DNA of 6,041 bases. Source: Actinomycetota bacterium. Lineage in GTDB: Bacteria > Actinomycetota > Actinomycetes > Actinomycetales > Microbacteriaceae. Shown piece after piece: positions 5,071 through 6,041 of the stretch. The stretch's first letter is position 1; every line of letters starts with the position of its first letter. The translations under genes and the position numbers were made by a program. The notes under the pieces are model-generated. The model saw nothing but the letters and a program-made list of their open reading frames with translations. It searched no databases and was not told the origin of the DNA. The stretch spans positions 1 through 6,041 of the forward strand of contig WLGA01000068.1 in the NCBI GenBank assembly GCA_009703445.1, written 5' to 3'.

Positions 5071-5075
5071 CTCCT
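5071..5075 (-). promoter_or_regulatory. Shine-Dalgarno sequence of ppa (AGGAG)
   Basis: AGGAG on the minus strand is followed by AACC and the ATG, the only textbook ribosome binding site in the window. It fixes the ppa start and contrasts with the apparently leaderless neighbours. Confidence 0.8.
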
Positions 5076-5088
5076 AAATAGGCTTGAG

Positions 5089-5105
5089 GCGAGAGCAAAT
5101 CTCGC
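5089..5105. promoter_or_regulatory. Inverted repeat GCGAGA-N5-TCTCGC between ppa and tilS
   Basis: GCGAGA (5089-5094) and TCTCGC (5100-5105) form a perfect 6-bp inverted repeat with a 5-nt spacer. It lies 13 bp upstream of the ppa Shine-Dalgarno sequence. If ppa is transcribed from the TAATCT element it would form a hairpin in the 5' leader; it could equally be an operator acting on both divergent genes. Confidence 0.45.
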
Positions 5106-5117
5106 ATGGCTACATAA

Positions 5118-5123
5118 AGATTA
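5118..5123 (-). promoter_or_regulatory. Candidate -10 element of ppa (TAATCT)
   Basis: TAATCT on the minus strand fits TANNNT and would give a leader of about 45 nt holding the inverted repeat and the Shine-Dalgarno sequence. No good -35 is seen at 17 bp. I see no equally clear -10 for tilS. Confidence 0.4.
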
Positions 5124-5139
5124 CCGAAAAGAGCCCGCC

Positions 5140-6041
5140 TTGACTGACCGCCCACGCCTGACACCGGCCATCGCCGATGTTCGCCGTGCCGTGCGCGAAA
5201 GCTGGGATGCCTCCGGCGTCGTTGCCGGCGACCTGGTGCTGGTTGCCTGTTCGGGTGGCCCGGATAGTTTGGCGCTCGCCGGAGCGGTTGCCTTCGAGGC
5301 GCCACGTGCCGGAATCCGCGCAGGGGCAGTGATCGTCGAGCATGGCATCCAAGCTGTTACTCGCGAGGTAGCTGCCCGCACCGCAGATGTTTTGACTGAA
5401 CTTGGCCTAGACCCGGTTCAGGTTGCGCATGTTTCTGTCGGTGACGTGGGTGGCCCAGAAGCCGCCGCGCGAACCGCTCGTTACGCCGCCCTGGATGAGG
5501 CCGCCGCAACCTTGGGTGCGAAGGCGATCATGCTTGGCCACACGCTAGACGATCAGGCAGAGACGGTTTTGCTGGGTCTGGCCCGAGGTTCCGGCCCGCG
5601 TGCACTCAACGGAATGGCCGGCCAGGCCGGGCTTTACCTGCGCCCGCTGCTCGGCATCAAGAGAGAGACAACCCACGCGTTCTGCAGTGACTCGGGGCTC
5701 GAGCCATGGACCGATCCGCAGAATTCGGAGGACCGGTTCACCCGAGTGCGGGTTCGCCAAAATGTTTTGCCAAAACTGGAATCCGAACTGGGCCCGGGCA
5801 TTGCCGAATCTCTCGCGCGCACAGCAGAACTCATCCGTGAAGATAGTGACCACCTGGATGAATTGGCGCTCGCCGCATACGAGTCGATCGTGGCGGCTGG
5901 GCCGACATCCTTGACCCTGGATGTGCCTGGCCTCGAAGCTCTGGCAAAACCGATCAGAAACCGTGTGATTTTGCGCACTTTGGAGGTTTTTGGAGGCACA
6001 TTTTCGCGAGTTCACGTGCTTGCGGTGGCCGATTTGGTCGA
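5140..6041 (+). CDS. tilS: tRNA(Ile)-lysidine synthetase, C-terminus cut by the window edge
   Basis: The open frame from TTG 5140 to the edge encodes 300 codons plus two bases. TilS uses ATP and lysine to convert C34 of the CAU-anticodon tRNA-Ile to lysidine, so that it reads AUA and is charged with Ile; it is generally essential in bacteria. Visible features: PP-loop ATP-binding SGGPDS (38-43); IVEHG (65-69), the usual VDHG strand; LGHTLDDQAETVLLGLARGS (132-151), the family's catalytic block; LRPLLGIKRE (167-176); and DRFTRVRVRQNVLPKLE (198-214). Actinobacterial TilS proteins are short, so only a few dozen residues are probably missing. TTG is the first usable in-frame start: no ATG, GTG or TTG occurs in frame in the 5098-5139 stretch. 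Purine-rich GAAAAGAG lies about 6 nt upstream as a weak ribosome site. In related genomes hpt and ftsH follow (inference). Confidence 0.93.
   Translation, partial: MTDRPRLTPAIADVRRAVRESWDASGVVAGDLVLVACSGGPDSLALAGAVAFEAPRAGIRAGAVIVEHGIQAVTREVAARTADVLTELGLDPVQVAHVSVGDVGGPEAAARTARYAALDEAAATLGAKAIMLGHTLDDQAETVLLGLARGSGPRALNGMAGQAGLYLRPLLGIKRETTHAFCSDSGLEPWTDPQNSEDRFTRVRVRQNVLPKLESELGPGIAESLARTAELIREDSDHLDELALAAYESIVAAGPTSLTLDVPGLEALAKPIRNRVILRTLEVFGGTFSRVHVLAVADLV

Noticed and set aside
5545..6015. Minus-strand 156-codon and plus-strand 104-codon open frames near the right end
   Set aside because: Both overlap tilS, whose PP-loop and catalytic blocks are in a different continuous frame running to the edge.

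Overview
The window looks like ordinary core chromosome of an actinobacterium, probably one of the small, mid-GC freshwater or streamlined Microbacteriaceae-type lineages. The evidence is a Glu-Asp-Phe tRNA cluster, a RipA-like secreted NlpC/P60 hydrolase, an inorganic pyrophosphatase divergent from tilS, very short intergenic gaps, and start codons sitting 6-8 nt behind TANNNT hexamers, which suggests leaderless mRNAs as is common in Actinobacteria. The lineage is an inference; no taxonomic marker such as rRNA is present.

Left part (1-2808, minus strand): the first 51 codons of an APC-type amino acid permease run off the left edge (153 down to 1). Upstream of it, in the same direction, lies a two-gene unit: an EamA/DMT 10-helix transporter (2786-1917), then a 14-helix DHA2-type MFS drug exporter (1912-233). 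They are separated by 4 bp, and the exporter's only ribosome-binding-site-like sequence overlaps the EamA stop codon, so they are probably translationally coupled.

Middle part (2808-3257): three tRNA genes on the minus strand, transcribed Glu(UUC), Asp(GUC), Phe(GAA), none with an encoded CCA. They end in a strong intrinsic terminator that directly abuts the EamA promoter region. A perfect 8-bp hairpin sits directly against the 5' end of tRNA-Phe, and another hairpin lies between Asp and Phe. The 83-bp gap to the next gene holds divergent promoters and a GGGTTG/CAACCC inverted repeat.

Right part (3258-6041): a secreted coiled-coil plus NlpC/P60 peptidoglycan hydrolase on the plus strand converges on inorganic pyrophosphatase (ppa, minus strand), and the two share a bidirectional terminator. 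Ppa carries an unusual C-terminal CCGGNCDCK cysteine tail. Divergent from ppa, after 73 bp, tilS (tRNA-Ile lysidine synthetase) starts at a TTG and runs off the right edge after 300 codons.

I see no mobile element, CRISPR array, phage gene or defence system, and no strong case for a new multi-gene system. The most notable items are the cysteine tail on Ppa, the inverted repeats in two divergent promoter regions, the tRNA-Phe leader hairpin and the repeated leaderless-start pattern.
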